The notes: generated by a model from the letters alone, not told the origin. A stretch of 64,000 bases of DNA from Hirsutella rhossiliensis (GCF_020360975.1 NW_025408677.1:62001-126000), one strand, 5' to 3'. Positions 33,746 to 45,058 are shown, counted from the first letter of the stretch. Numbers and translations: made by a program.

Positions 33746-34078
33746 CGTCGTGAATCCAACATCCTGCGCTTACGAACAGTGGCTCAGCACACGGCAACAT
33801 GGATGCTACGCTATAGTACCATGGGGCCACGCGCCTGAGACCGGTAACGGGCAAATGTTAATCCGAGTGTCCCAACTCGCGCCGACTGTCAACCAACGGT
33901 CAGCCAATGGATGTGCGGATAAATGAATATAGCCCCCTTATTACATGCCAGAACATGGTTTGCTCAAATTCCAAGAGAGAGCATTTCCACTTGGCCCCGT
34001 CAGACGTCCAACCTCGCCGCCGCCATGTCGACAGCTGCATCATGACAAGAGCCGACGCATATCCTGCAGCCGGTAGCA
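33746..34078. other. Flank between copy C and the next gene
   Basis: About 330 bp without a recognised feature. It should contain the promoter of the gene starting at 34079. Confidence 0.5.
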
Positions 34079-36085
34079 ATGGCCCTTGAAGATAACATAC
34101 AAGATATCTGTGTCGACAAACCTCGCTGCGGGCTTTGTCAATTCCAGTTCGAGGACAATGACTTGGTGGTCGCAGGCACGTTCCTCCCCAAAGAAACCTG
34201 ATGGAAGCAGCATTTGACCTTGCCTTATCCACTCCAGTCCTCGATGATGATCGTACGTCGACTCCCTTCTGCTTCCGACGAAACCATACGTACGAAGACA
34301 AGTCGGCCAAAATTGCATTGCACATGTGTTGCCAGAGTCGCTGCATCAGGAGCAAGCGCCAAGTACCCTGCCTTCACAGTGGATGTCGTTCTATTACTCT
34401 GATTCCGATATCATCGAATTACCTCGCCGCCACCAAATATGACTTCAACCCGCCGATTCAATTCGAGTTTCGGAGACGAAATCGCATCAAATGGGCAGTG
34501 ACCAAGAGGCTCAAACAAGATTTCCTGCCCCAAATGCCGCAGGAGCTCTGCCAAATGATTGCCGGGTATATCATCCGTGAAATAGCCGCCATCGCTCTCC
34601 AAGAACGTGCAAAAGACGTGCAGCCAGCAATTTCCACAATCGACCTCGCTCGGGATGTCTACGCCACATATATCGACATTGAGGGCATTCTCTATCTGCA
34701 GTCGCTGCGAAACACACCTCTGCAAGACAACGGCAGCAGCCAGTGCATATACGACGCCCAGCAAGCACGTGCTATCCGGACCATTTATATCGAGTATGAC
34801 CATCTGGGCATCAGAGGCATCTACTTTGATGTACCCAACAGTGAGACTCCATCATCTCGCGATTGCTGCGGTGTATGGTGGACGGAGGTGGCTCGAGAGA
34901 GCGGTCTTTTGCGGATAACGACCAAGTCTGACGTGAGATCCCCTTGATACTTCATTTTTCACTGCTCATATTCTAACGCCGCCATTGCTTGAAGGGCATG
35001 AAACTCAGGCGGCTAGTGGACTCGACAGACTCCATGGCTGCGTCCTTCCCCCGGCTGCCCGGCCACGGTTGGCCTACGCCCCGACTGGTGTGCAAGTTAC
35101 TTAATCTGGATACTTGCGACACCGCCAAAAACTCATCAAAAAGTCTGCGAATGAGCTCTCTTGATTGTAACGCACCATTGACGAGTGGGTATTCCGCCGC
35201 TGTTTCTGGATTTCGTATATCAAAGATATGTGCGCATCGATGGGACACCAGTGCATTCTTCTACAACGACTTGGACAGTAGTTCGAACTGCACGTTGTGG
35301 ATGTACATGCCTGTCGACGAAAACGAATACCTGTCACAGATTTGGGCTATCAGGCATCCCGAATATGGTCTCGTAGGGTTGATGGTAAAAGCAGGGAAAG
35401 TCCGAAGACACCACATTTACACTGACACGACGCTTTGCAGTTTCGCACGAACCAGGACAGAAAGGTTCTGTTCGGACCTTATATCGTGCACCCTAAGTTC
35501 CGGAACCAGTACCATCTCATCTACTCTACAACAAACAGCCCGTCCCGGATATACTTCAATGAGTGGGACCCATTTGAAGACGAAAAGTGCGTCAAATACA
35601 TCGGGATCGAGAGCGACGCTGCGGAAACGGACAGGGCTACAAACCAACGCTTGGAAACATCTGAGAGCATGTGCCCCCCGCCCCTTACAACCACGTCACA
35701 GCCGCCCTATACGCAGTACAACGAGCCGTGGCACTACACGAACTGCATGTTGGAGAATGTCGTGGAAATCGCATGCTGCGTCGATGGGACCGTTTCACAC
35801 AAACCAGTCATTGGCATGATGGTGCACTACGGCGATGGCCATCGTGCCTGCATAGGGCAATATCGGTTGGACTGGGTGCTTGACAAGTCTCCTGCTGATC
35901 CCTCGATGTCGCTGCGCATTGGCCTAGCGAAAACCCGGAAAAACTTCCCATATGTTGCGAGAATCACCTTAGGGAATCCGGCCGCTCCTGCATCCGACTC
36001 ACTCTCCTGGATGGACGTTCCCTGGCATGGCAAGCTTGAGTGGTGGTTTTCACAACGTCAGTGTCGATTATGCCATTGTGACTAA
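34079..36085 (+). CDS. Conserved fungal protein with Cys-rich N-terminus
   Basis: The start codon at 34079 opens MALEDNIQDICVDKPRCGLC, followed by QFQFEDNDLVVAGTF. The frame changes near 34195 (an indel or a short intron) and continues with CFRRNHTYEDKSAKIALHMC and CCQSRC..CLHSGC, so at least eight cysteines could bind metal. One intron runs from 34933 (GTGAGA) to 34994 and joins KSD to GMKLRRL. A second runs from 35385 (GTAAAA) to 35440 and joins VGLM to FRTNQD. The long C-terminal part has phrases like RIYFNEWDPFEDEKCVKYIG and ends near WMDVPWHGKLEWWFSQRQC. I know the layout from uncharacterised fungal proteins but cannot assign a function. There is no signal peptide. Apart from the doubtful join near 34195, it reads as a live gene. 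Confidence 0.7.
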
Positions 36086-36141
36086 ATTTCATTGAATGGT
36101 TCGACCATGACCTCCCATACTAAGTGTGCCTGACATGATCG

Positions 36142-37041
36142 CTATGCAATTTCAATGTCACTGATGTAAGTAGTCCTCTTCCCATGGTACGCCCACACTC
36201 TCTTCCCGCCATATTTGATCTGTGTCCACTCACCCCTGACTGTTTGTCTGGCCTTACCCTTGACATCTTTGAAAATGTACTTGTCTGGGTGGAACACATG
36301 TGTCTCTCGTCGAACTTTGACCTGGATGGGCTGACTTGAGTGCAGGTCAACGCTAGCAGCGACTGCATCATCAACGGATTCAGGAGGTTGCTGATATGCG
36401 TGTTGAGAGGGTGAGGGTTCACCAGAATACTGATTGCCTTGGTCGTACGGCTCTTGGCTGGTCCCCATGTAGTTCTGGCCCTCATCCTCCAAATCCGCCA
36501 GAGATTGACTTGGAAGTGTCGGTGCTGACCGAAGCGGCACCTCCTCCTTCACCATAAAGAGACACTGGGGCAATACCCAGGCATTATCCGAATCGGCGTC
36601 AATGTATTGGGTACGATCCGCGAATGTTGCTTTTCCGTGGAACGGTGTGAGGCTCGCTGCGCCCCTCTCGTAGAACCAAACGCGGAAAGATACTCCCACC
36701 GTGGTCATCGTGTAGATGAACAACAAATTGTCCGACTCGATGCATCTTTTGGCTGCGTCCAATGCCTGATCTTCCACCTCTCGAAGACTTCCGCTAGGCC
36801 GTTTGCATTCCACCCAAAGCAACGCGGACATCGTGTGATGGTCAGCGTCATATCGTTTTACCACGACATCAATTCGCCTTCGAGAGCCGTCGGGCGACAC
36901 TTCGCACGTTACGGCATAGATACGAGTGTCAGAGAATTCTTGTTTGAGGTAGTGTTGCCAAAATTCAGATGACTTGTATTCGATATCCGCAACGGCATCC
37001 TCATACATGAAACGAAGGATTCCGGAAGTGAGAACGCTCAT
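36142..37041 (-). CDS. Uncharacterised 299-aa protein with PD-(D/E)XK-like pattern
   Basis: A single uninterrupted frame starts MSVLTSGILRFMYEDAVADI. Around residues 50-85 it has SRRRIDVVVKRYD followed by SALLWVECKRPSG. An Asp strand, then E-C-K at the end of a hydrophobic strand, is the pattern of restriction-like PD-(D/E)XK folds. Fungal proteins with this layout are common, and I infer the fold from the pattern alone. Residues 165-235 are Gln/Ser/Pro-rich and probably disordered. The C-terminal 60 residues are basic and aromatic, with KYGGKRVWAYHGKR. The gene converges on the neighbour at 34079-36085 with about 55 bp between stop codons. There is no signal peptide. Confidence 0.75.
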   Translation of the reverse strand: MSVLTSGILRFMYEDAVADIEYKSSEFWQHYLKQEFSDTRIYAVTCEVSPDGSRRRIDVVVKRYDADHHTMSALLWVECKRPSGSLREVEDQALDAAKRCIESDNLLFIYTMTTVGVSFRVWFYERGAASLTPFHGKATFADRTQYIDADSDNAWVLPQCLFMVKEEVPLRSAPTLPSQSLADLEDEGQNYMGTSQEPYDQGNQYSGEPSPSQHAYQQPPESVDDAVAASVDLHSSQPIQVKVRRETHVFHPDKYIFKDVKGKARQTVRGEWTQIKYGGKRVWAYHGKRTTYISDIEIA

Positions 37042-38340
37042 GGTGACTGGTAACAGATACTGTTGCTAGCTCGATTGTTGCGTCCAGCGTCCTTGGAACA
37101 TGTGCTGTATCGGCAAGGACAGGAATACCGGACATTCATGTCTCTTTTATACGTCCTCCGTTGCTTCGTGGAAAAATTGGCCGGGGCTACTCACCCTCGT
37201 TTCAGAAAAGCGCGTATTACTCGAATGAGGTCGTTGGGTTGACGTACCGTTGGCTGAGCTGTTGTGGAAAGCGCCAGCTCCGTCGCGGTGGTTGTCAGGA
37301 CGGCCGCAGTAGTACGTATACCGTGTAGCCATTCTTTGGTCTTTCACATGCCGACCAGCGTTAAAAGTTCCGAACATCCCTGTCCTGCGATGTCGACGAG
37401 AATTGTTTAGATGCATTGCACCTGCCACTGATTAGCCGCGCCGTCCTGCGGGCTTAATGGTCGTTGGTTCAGACTGCGTGAATCTGTGAGCCTGCGTGCG
37501 CTAGCGCGAAAACACTTGCCGACGAAGGATCACCTGAGCAGCTGCAGGCTTGAAGCATTGGACCGGACGCAAAGTAACCCTCCACCGATACCGTCAAAGA
37601 CTGCAGTAGCGCGGGGATTCAGGCGACCCGTGCCATCCGTCGATTCCGTTCCGTGCATGCAGGCCACCAATGGCATGCAGAGCTGATGTAGCATACCGCG
37701 CATCATCGGGGCTTGCCATTGGTCAATGGCGGAGCGGACCCCTGCGTCAGTTCTGTGAGCAAGAGGTGTCGAGGGCTCCTCCAAGAACGTTGCCAGCTGG
37801 TCATCAGTGTTGGGTGGGAAGCAGCTGTGACTTTCAGCGGCAAAGATCGGAGAAGTCAGGTACAGTACGCGCCCTTCTCGCTACCCTCGTCTTTGTCACT
37901 TGCGTGATTGAGCTCATGGATTATACAGCTCAGTGTCAGACATTTTGGCTCCACACGGGTCAGAGATGGCATCAGGCAAATGAATGAGAATTATCTAAAG
38001 AACAAGAAGCGAGTGAACGAACGCACGGAATTGTGCAGCTCTTTATACACAAATGAAACGTTCGTCGCATGATTACGCAGCAGCTGTTGCCTAGCTAGTA
38101 GCAGGCCACAGCGGCATTGCGTAGTAATGTCGCCACCTCATGATTCATGAATATTGCCACCTTGTTGGCAGGTCTCTACAGAGGCCTTCGTTGCAGCTGC
38201 AAAGGTATGTGTATTCGTCTTGTTCTTGTCTATCTTCAAGGAAGGGAAAAGGGGGAGGAGGCCACGAAGCTAGTTATGTGGCCTCAGCCGTCCTCAGCAG
38301 CGCACGTGACTGTGTACGTAAGCTAGCTAGATGAGTACAA
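37042..38340. other. Intergenic interval, no gene seen
   Basis: About 1.3 kb of mixed-composition DNA. Short open frames exist but none shows a motif, an intron pattern or a similarity to other parts of the window. Confidence 0.5.
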
Positions 38341-38518
38341 TAGACTGGTGAGGGTGTCAGCATATTTTAGCCCCTTCAGACTGCCCCTTTAGAAATACTC
38401 GGGGGGTTGGAGAGGGGGGGGCCTAAGCCCCTTAGTCAACCCCCCGAGTAGAACATGAATCTTGAACCAAACTGCGTGACCCCCTTATTCCAATGTGTAT
38501 TGACATAACATTTCACCA
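38341..38518 (-). repeat. Dispersed repeat, terminal part (same family as 47098-47207)
   Basis: Read on minus from 38518, it begins CTTGGTGAAATGTTATGTCA and continues with GGGGGTCAC, GGTTCAAGAT and TAAAGGGGCAGTCTGAAGG. The same words in the same order are found at 47098-47200, and the outer 22 bp recur at 49834-49855. A 51-bp hairpin element interrupts this copy. On the outer side it touches the MYND fragment directly. Confidence 0.75.
38398..38448. mobile_element. 51-bp miniature inverted-repeat element
   Basis: It has perfect 12-bp inverted ends, CTCGGGGGGTTG and CAACCCCCCGAG, flanked by TA on both sides (38396-38397 and 38449-38450). The related sequence near 47170 lacks it, which gives an empty-site comparison. 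The TA duplication suggests mobilisation by a Tc1/mariner-type transposase. Confidence 0.75.
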
Positions 38519-38970
38519 AGACGCACCTACACGCAGAGAGGCCGTCCGTGGTCGTGGTCGTCTCGTGGTTCTGCGGCAAAGAAGGATATGAAATTAGGAC
38601 GAAGCAGGAAATGCAGGACACGATGGCAGAGGCGGGGCAGGCGGACTGAAGTATGGGCGCAAAGCAGTGCAAGGGCAGGATCGGCAGAGCACAGAGGGGA
38701 AGGTCTGCTGGGTGTGCGGAGAGACGGCGGGGGCGAGGAGGTGCAGCCGATGCCAGGCCGTCGCATACTGCAGTAGGCAACACCAAAGGAGGACTGGAAG
38801 GTGCACAAGAAGGGATGCAAGCCAAGGGTAAGCTAGGGAGCTAGGGAGAGGAAGCAAGCAACGGCTGCAACGCCGCAGAGGCGGCTTTACGGCCAGCCTC
38901 ACACGACCGCTAACCGCCGCAACGGCCTTTGTAGAACCTGCCGCCGACTTCAAGAGAGCAGAACGCCGGC
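38519..38970 (+). pseudogene. Fourth copy of the MYND cargo gene (fragment)
   Basis: The sequence starts inside the conserved block (THLHAERPSVVVVVSWFCGK). It keeps VCGETAGARRCSRC and the following YCS, with frame changes near 38648 and 38775, and ends with KGCKPRVS-like codons near 38835. The 130 bp after it match the 3' flank of the MYND gene in copy B (9759-9845). The N-terminal half and the rest of the Helitron are missing. It is a solitary piece of the element 5 kb from copy C. Confidence 0.75.
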
Positions 38971-39014
38971 CGACGACACGCATGCAGAACCGCCTCTCCA
39001 CCCGTCTAAACGTC

Positions 39015-39944
39015 TCAAAAGGTAATCAGGCGGTTCCCGCTGACCATGTCCCCGATCTTGCGCTGTACCGTCTCGAAACGCGTGCACCCGCAGGCCTCGC
39101 TCTCCAGGTGGTTGATGACGGCGGCTAGGCTCCTAAAGTCCATTGCGCACATGTAATTGGGGCAGTGGTACAGTGCCTGCTGGTCTGCGTGCGGACAGGC
39201 ATCAGCAGACGGCGCGCCTCGGGGTCGGGGGAAAGACTTACGTCTCGGCGAGTTGAGGTGCTGATTGAGGCCGGCCAGCAGGCGGAACGCGCGATGGCAG
39301 AGGTAGCACTCGTAAGCAGTGCCGTTCCACGCCCGGTTGGAGGCCTCATATTCGGCGGAGCCGGTCCAGCCGATGAGGTGTTTGGAGATGAGTCCGCACG
39401 GATCCTTACCCCGGACGAAGCGATACATGGCGTCGCGGTTCAGGTCCCGCGCGTCGGAGCAGGCCCCGGCCTCGAGGTGATGGGTCAGTCCGGCGGCGGT
39501 GGCGAAGTCGTTTTTGCAGAAGGGGCACTCGATCTGCTGGCCTCTGTGGGCGCGCGACCGGAGGTGCTGTCACCGCCGCAGTCAGCTTCCGCCTCGGCCG
39601 GAGAGTGGCGCCGGCTTGCGTACCATGGTTAGGTTGTTGAAGTTTTGAAAGGTTCGGTTGCACTCGGCGCAGTAGTTGTGGTCCTGGTGCTCGTGCTCGG
39701 TGCATTGCTCCTCGGTCGGCCACGTGTCGTAGCAGCACGCGCACTCGTACCGCTCGACGGTCTGCCAGTGACCCGTATCTCTCATGTGCTGGTTGCAAGC
39801 CTGCTGGCTGCCGAACCACCGTGGGCACACGTCGCACTCGAATGACGGTCGTGAGTGTCCGGTCGAGTTGCAGTGGTTGTCACGGGCCCTCCAGCCCGCC
39901 GGGAAGGTCTTGCCGCAGGTGCCGCACTCAAAGTCGGAGGCCAT
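39015..39944 (-). CDS. C2H2-type zinc-finger protein
   Basis: The start at 39944 opens MASDFECGTCGKTFPAGW. Several C2H2-like fingers follow: FECGTCGKTF, FECDVCPRWF, YECACC..W, YCAECNRTF, IECPFCKNDF, YECYLCHRAF and YHCPNYMCAMDF. Two introns on the minus strand are well formed. One (39623 to 39567, GTACGC to GACAG) joins NNLTM to HLRSRAHRG. The other (39241 to 39185, GTAAGT to CGCAG) joins the exon ending LNSPR to QQALYHC. The spliced protein would be about 270 residues. Spacing between fingers is irregular, more like fungal proteins with dispersed fingers than a sequence-specific tandem array. Nucleic-acid or protein binding is likely; the target is unknown. No damage is seen, so it may be active. 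Confidence 0.82.
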
Positions 39945-41588
39945 CGTGAGTTAACGAGCCGGCCGGGCTCAATTGACGCCAAGTTGAGAGGAGCAAGACG
40001 AGACTTGCAAGTTCCGCCTACAGTCAACCAGCTCTCAAGGTTAGCGTTTATGGCTGTAGCGATAACCGCTTTTTAACGATAGCATCAGTACACGCCTAGT
40101 TTAAGGAAACAGCCAATGAACACCCTAGGACCTCTCCATATAGCCGGGGCCCTAATGACAAATCTATATAAATATCCATAATACCGCAATAGGGAAGCAA
40201 TCTCATCGGTAGTAGTGCACTCTTCTATATCGTTGTGGAAACCTCCCTGATGTGACGCCAATTACGTGACACCTGGTTATTCTCACGAAAGCAGGGCAAA
40301 GGGCATAAATTTTGGGGTGCATGTGTATGTTCATTGTTCGTCTCCCTCTCAGCTGTATCCTCCTATTTATGCCCCTTGCCCAGCCTCCTCTTTCTTCCAT
40401 CTTCTTCCTTGCTGACTTACTAATCATACCCCTCTGTCCACGTCAGCCTGCCACGTACTCCCTGTTTCACCCTGTCTCGTTTCTACACCTTCAGCTAGCT
40501 ATCAGGCTTCAGGACCGAGTCTTAGATCCTTCTTCTCGACAGTTATTCGAATGACACGTCGTTTCTGGCGCTGCCATCTAGCCTTCATGTTCTAGTGCTC
40601 ACCCGCACTAGCATGTACCGGTACACACGTAAACCCAATCGCTGCCAGCAGCGTCACAGCAGTGATGCTCCCGAGCAAGCTTCACGCAAGCCCGTCTCAG
40701 CCTCGTGCGGGACAGCTCGTTCAGGGCCGAGCAGCGTCACCAGCACGACAAGGCGCACGCGCTGTGGAAGAGGTTCACGATCGTCGTCATGCTGGACGAG
40801 CAAATTTATACATAGTCTTCTCGACATGCTCCAAGATTTAACATATGTTTTAGACCCCAACAGCATTCAAACCTCCTGTCCAAGCTCGTAAGCTTGGTCT
40901 CGCGAAGGAGAGAGCAAAAGTGGGCATAAAGTGGATAAAAGGACTTTTCGAAGGTCGAGTATCATATGATCAGATGGTATGCCAAAATGCATGTGTTAAT
41001 TGCTCTGTTCGGTTGCCCTGTATCCGTCTAACCCTCCCCTTTTATATCCCTCTGTGCCTTCCCTATGTTCATATCCCGTGTTCAGGTAGAATATACATTC
41101 TATCAGGAAGAGGGCACTGTTTGCCTCTTACTGAAGGCCACGTAAGTCATCTACGTCAGCACTTTCAGCTCGATCTCCCCAATCAATAGCTTTCCAAGCT
41201 ATTAGGTCGATAGTTCAGTCTCTTGAGGTTCCCGAGCCAGTAAAATATATACCGGACTCCTCAAAAGGTCCCCGTTCGGATAGGAGATCCTCCGGACCCC
41301 TCAGTGGTCTAGGAAGAAGAAATAACAGTCTGCAGACCTCCCTTCTTACCTGGTTTCAAGCTGTATTACCTAGAGAGACCTAGAGACCTCAACTCGTTCG
41401 GACCTTCTTCTCGACACTTGGCGACGAAAACAAGGCAAGTAGGTGCAAAGCCGTTTCGTTGTCGACGGATGACGCTAAGTCATCGCTTCCGGCAATTGGT
41501 CAGCTTCTTATCGCCTCCCCGCCGAGACACGGCTGATTTTCTCGACTCTTTTCGAGACGCCCCCTCTCTCGTCACTGCTCTTCCCAAG
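39945..41588. other. Intergenic interval with a Helitron shard
   Basis: About 1.6 kb. The only recognised item is the RepHel fragment at 40713-40805. The rest shows pyrimidine-rich stretches (40330-40560, 41000-41150) and no supported gene. The final part should contain the RecQ promoter. Confidence 0.5.
40713..40805 (+). pseudogene. ~90-bp shard of a RepHel helicase
   Basis: This stretch matches the helicase of copy C at about 32186-32275 almost base for base, through the words GCCGAGCAGCG, CACGACAAGGCGCACGCGC and GTCATGCTGGACGAGCA. It is GC-rich in an otherwise ordinary surrounding. Nothing else of the element is next to it, so it is a transposed, captured or gene-conversion-derived fragment. 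Confidence 0.85.
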
Positions 41589-44230
41589 ATGGACGACGTC
41601 GACTTTGACTCGGGCGACAAGCTCTTTGACAACATCGACAACCAGGACCTGCTCCCGTCACAGAAGCGCAGGCGCCACGACCAAGATGGACACGACGACA
41701 GTGCCTCTGGCGCCACGAAACGCCAGAGACGCGATGCGTCGCACACCGCCCTCGCCCGTCGGATCCTGACCGACAAGTTCGGCTACCACAGCTTCAATCA
41801 CCAGCAGGAGGCTGCCATCGGCCGCGTCCTGGCTGGCGAAAACACGCTCGTTATTTTCCCCACGGGCGCTGGCAAGTCCCTTTGCTATCAGGTAATGAGT
41901 CGTTCACGCTCCCACCTCATCGTTACTGCCATCACTCCGAGTCCTAACCAAAGTCCCCGCAAGATTCCAGCCATTGCCTTCGAGGAGCTCGACACGACTG
42001 ACGGCTCCAGGGCCCCCGGCCAGTCCGGAATCAGCATTGTCGTGTCGCCATTAATCGCTCTCATGAAGGATCAAGTCGATGCCTTGCAGAGCCGCGGCAT
42101 TCCTGTAGCGTCCATGAACTCCACAAAAACTTATGAGCAGCAGCAACTCACCCGCGTCGCCTTGCAAAAGGGACAAATTCGCCTTCTGTATTGCGCCCCC
42201 GAGAGACTCAATAACGAGTCCTTCATCGAGAATATAAAAACTGTCCCCGGAGGCGTTCGACTCGTCGCTGTCGACGAGGCCCACTGCATCTCTGAGGTTT
42301 GAATCCTCCCTCTCTAGATCCGTGCAGCTCGATTCAGCTAACTTTCCCATGCGACAGTGGGGCCATTCATTCCGCCCTGAATATCTCAAAGGTGTGAAAG
42401 TCTTTCGTTCAGCCCTTCCGTCTCAATGCTATTGAATGCTAACCAGTGCCCTTCAGTTGCTCGGTTCGCTCAAGAGATCAACGCCGAGCGAGTCGTCTGC
42501 CTGACTGCCACCGCCACCCCCAAGGTTGCCGACGACGTTTGCAAGGCATTCAAGGTCGACAGCTCGTGTGTTTTCCGCACATCTCCATACAGGCCCAAGT
42601 TCGCTCCGCCCTCACAACAGCCGACTACACAATGTCACGACTAACGCCATCACAGTCTCCATCTCTACGCGGAATCTGTCCAACAAAAGCAAGACAAGTT
42701 TGAAAAAACCTTTGCGTTTCTGAAGTCCCAGCCTGGTCCAACTCTCATATACGTCACCTTGCAAGCGGTCTGTTGCTGCATCCTTTCTTTCCGCCGGTGG
42801 TCCTGAACCAAACTGACAAGTCGTAGCAAGCAGAGTCGCTCGCCAAGGATCTCACGCATCAAGGGTTCCATGCTGAGGCATTTCATGCGGGCATGAAAGC
42901 CGAAGTAAAGCTGCAGATCCAGGATGACTTTATGGCATCCAAGATTCCGATTGTAGGTAAACGAGATTAACGGGACATGACAGGCGCCAACACATCATCG
43001 ATTGCAGGTTTGTGCAACTATCGCGTTCGGTATGGGCATCGACAAGCAAGGTATGCCGACCTCCCAACCCCTCTGGGCATACTCTGACCACGTCAGATAT
43101 CCGAAACATTATTCATTGGGACATTCCCGCCACTGTCGAGGAATACACCCAGCAAATCGGTCGCGCCGGTCGAGACGGCAAGGCGAGCCACTGCATGCTC
43201 TACATCTGCCACGAAGACTTCTATATTCGGGAGAACTTTGCACGTGGAGACCTTCCGTCATGGACGTCTCTAAAGGCCCTGCTTGAAGACATCTTTGACG
43301 AGGACGCCGTCTTGTTACCGGTTGACGGGGTAATAATTACGAACCACAATGCTCAATCCAAGGGCTTTGACATACGGCTCTCGCCGCTGAGCATCATATA
43401 TGCGTCGCTGGAACTCCGCTTTGGGCTCATCCGGGCCATCACACCCCAGTACACGCAGTACTCCTTCGAGGCAACATCCAAGTACTACCCATCATTAAAA
43501 GCGGACAAGTCCAAGGAGGGAAAGGCTATCTTTTCCAATGCCCGCAAGGCGGCGAAATACCATCACATTGACGTCTCAGGTGTCGCGAGAGCAACAGGCC
43601 TTCTGCGTGCAGATCTTGTCAGGAAACTCAGCCAGCTGGAAGAACGGGAGTGCATCAGACTTAAGGCCAGCGGGATCGAGCATCGGTATCGCATCCTCCG
43701 GCCTTTTCCATCAACAGATGGCGCAATCGTTAAATTGGTGGACGAACTGTACGCTGACCTTGAGTTTCGGGAGGAAGAGGTCATGCGTCGGGTTCAGCAA
43801 ATGGCTGATCTGATAACCGGGACCAAATGCTTCGCATTGGCCCTCGCCGAGCATTTTGGGATGAAGCTTCCAGATGGAAAAAGGAATTGTGGACATTGCA
43901 CCTTCTGCCTCCTGGGATGGCCGGTCGTCTTGCCACCCAAGCCCCCTAAAGCAGTCGACAGGGCGGGAATCGAGCGAATCCTTCAGGCTTGTGACGTCCG
44001 AGACGATCCGAGGTTCTTGGCTCGTGTTGCGTTTGGCATCAAAAGCCCCAGAGTCACACAGTTGAAGTTGGACAGGTCGCCTGTGTTTAGATCCTTGGCC
44101 GACCACGACTTTAAGGTGAGCAACTCTTGCATGCGCGAATACGGGGGCCTCGAAGCTGACAGTCATGCAGACACTGCTGAAGGAGTTTACCGCCGCGTGC
44201 GAGGCGGTTGACGCGGACTCAAGGCGTTGA
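41589..44230 (+). CDS. RecQ-family DNA helicase
   Basis: An ATP-dependent 3'-5' DNA helicase of the RecQ family. The chosen start (41589) opens MDDVDFDSGDKLFDNI and has a good purine context. Motifs, in order, are Walker A FPTGAGKSLCYQ, SPLIALMKDQVDALQSRGIP, DEAH box AVDEAHCISEWGHSFRPEY, CLTATATPKV, SPYRPNLHLYAE, TLIYVTLQ, AFHAGM, FGMGIDK and motif VI QQIGRAGRDG. A zinc-binding domain has C near TKCFALALAEHF and CGHCTFC. All joins need eight introns: 41892-41963, 42297-42357, 42392-42456, 42599-42655, 42768-42826, 42953-43007, 43051-43096 and 44116-44170. After these the frame is open to TGA at 44230. RecQ genes also occur near chromosome ends in fungi, but no telomere repeat is visible here. 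Confidence 0.9.
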
Positions 44231-44573
44231 ATTGGCGGCGTATATGTATGGCATGCTCCTGTGGCAGTTTTTATCTCTGGACCAGCGGCTTGATCGCTCA
44301 GGGCGGCGGTGAGCCAACAACTGTTCTTGGGCACCTGCGTTCGTTTCGTGTCACGCTTAGCGACGCGTCCGACCTTGCACCTAAGCAGGATTCGCTTCTC
44401 ACGACATCGTCATATACGACAACTCTGATAAAAATAATAGCCGGCCCAATGCTTGCTACACGCCGCTATAGGCTTTTAAATTCGTCCGAATCTTTTCGAT
44501 GACTGCGCAGCTTATGACAGTAGTCCCAGTTCTTATGGCGCTGACTGTCACGCGCTTAGAGACCTGGGTTGCG
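44231..44573. other. Intergenic, no feature seen
   Basis: About 340 bp downstream of the RecQ gene. I see no gene or repeat in it. Confidence 0.5.
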
Positions 44574-44957
44574 TCATCTGAAACCGAAGTGGGGATCGCG
44601 ACGCGCGGCAGGACCTATACTATATAAGGATGCGGGGATAACCACAGCCCGCTGGAGGAGCTCTTTAGTGATCAACAATTGCATCACTGGCCCCCGTTCT
44701 TCACTCTCTGTTTCGTTGTGATTGTGCTCCATACAATGCTCCTCTATAGGTCGTTTTGGGGACGGAGTGGCTGGCGGCTGCGTGTGTCTTTTGGAGGGGC
44801 GCTTCGGCTGCGCGGGGGGTGGAGTGGAAGGCACTTGCTCTTCCGCGAGTCGCCTCGGTGATGGATTGGTTGGCAGTTGCGTGTGTGCGGTATATTGGTA
44901 TTGAGCCTCACGGCGGCGGCTTCGGACTTCAGCGCGCCGGCGGTCCATATCGTGCAA
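44574..44957 (-). CDS. Short Pro/Arg-rich ORF, uncertain
   Basis: A 127-codon frame starts MHDMDRRRAEVRSRRREAQ. It holds two similar low-complexity phrases, LPTNPSPRRLAEEQ and PPATPSPKRPIEEH, which reflect a short direct repeat in the DNA. There is no known domain, signal peptide or intron evidence. It may be part of the second Helitron-type element whose helicase end lies at 45243-45440, or chance. Confidence 0.2.
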   Translation of the reverse strand: MHDMDRRRAEVRSRRREAQYQYTAHTQLPTNPSPRRLAEEQVPSTPPPAQPKRPSKRHTQPPATPSPKRPIEEHCMEHNHNETESEERGPVMQLLITKELLQRAVVIPASLYSIGPAARRDPHFGFR

Positions 44958-45058
44958 GACGCGGAGGATCTCGTCGTGGGGAACTCTGATAAGCAGGACT
45001 TATCGTGGGGTCGATTTGCGGAGTAATTTCGGGAAATCGTATGCGAAAATACTGCGCC

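Noticed and set aside
38843..38970. A separate gene downstream of the MYND fragment
   Set aside because: The stretch matches the non-coding 3' flank of the MYND gene in copy B.
40312..40554. An 80-codon hydrophobic ORF
   Set aside because: It arises from a pyrimidine-rich stretch and has no start context, conservation or domain.
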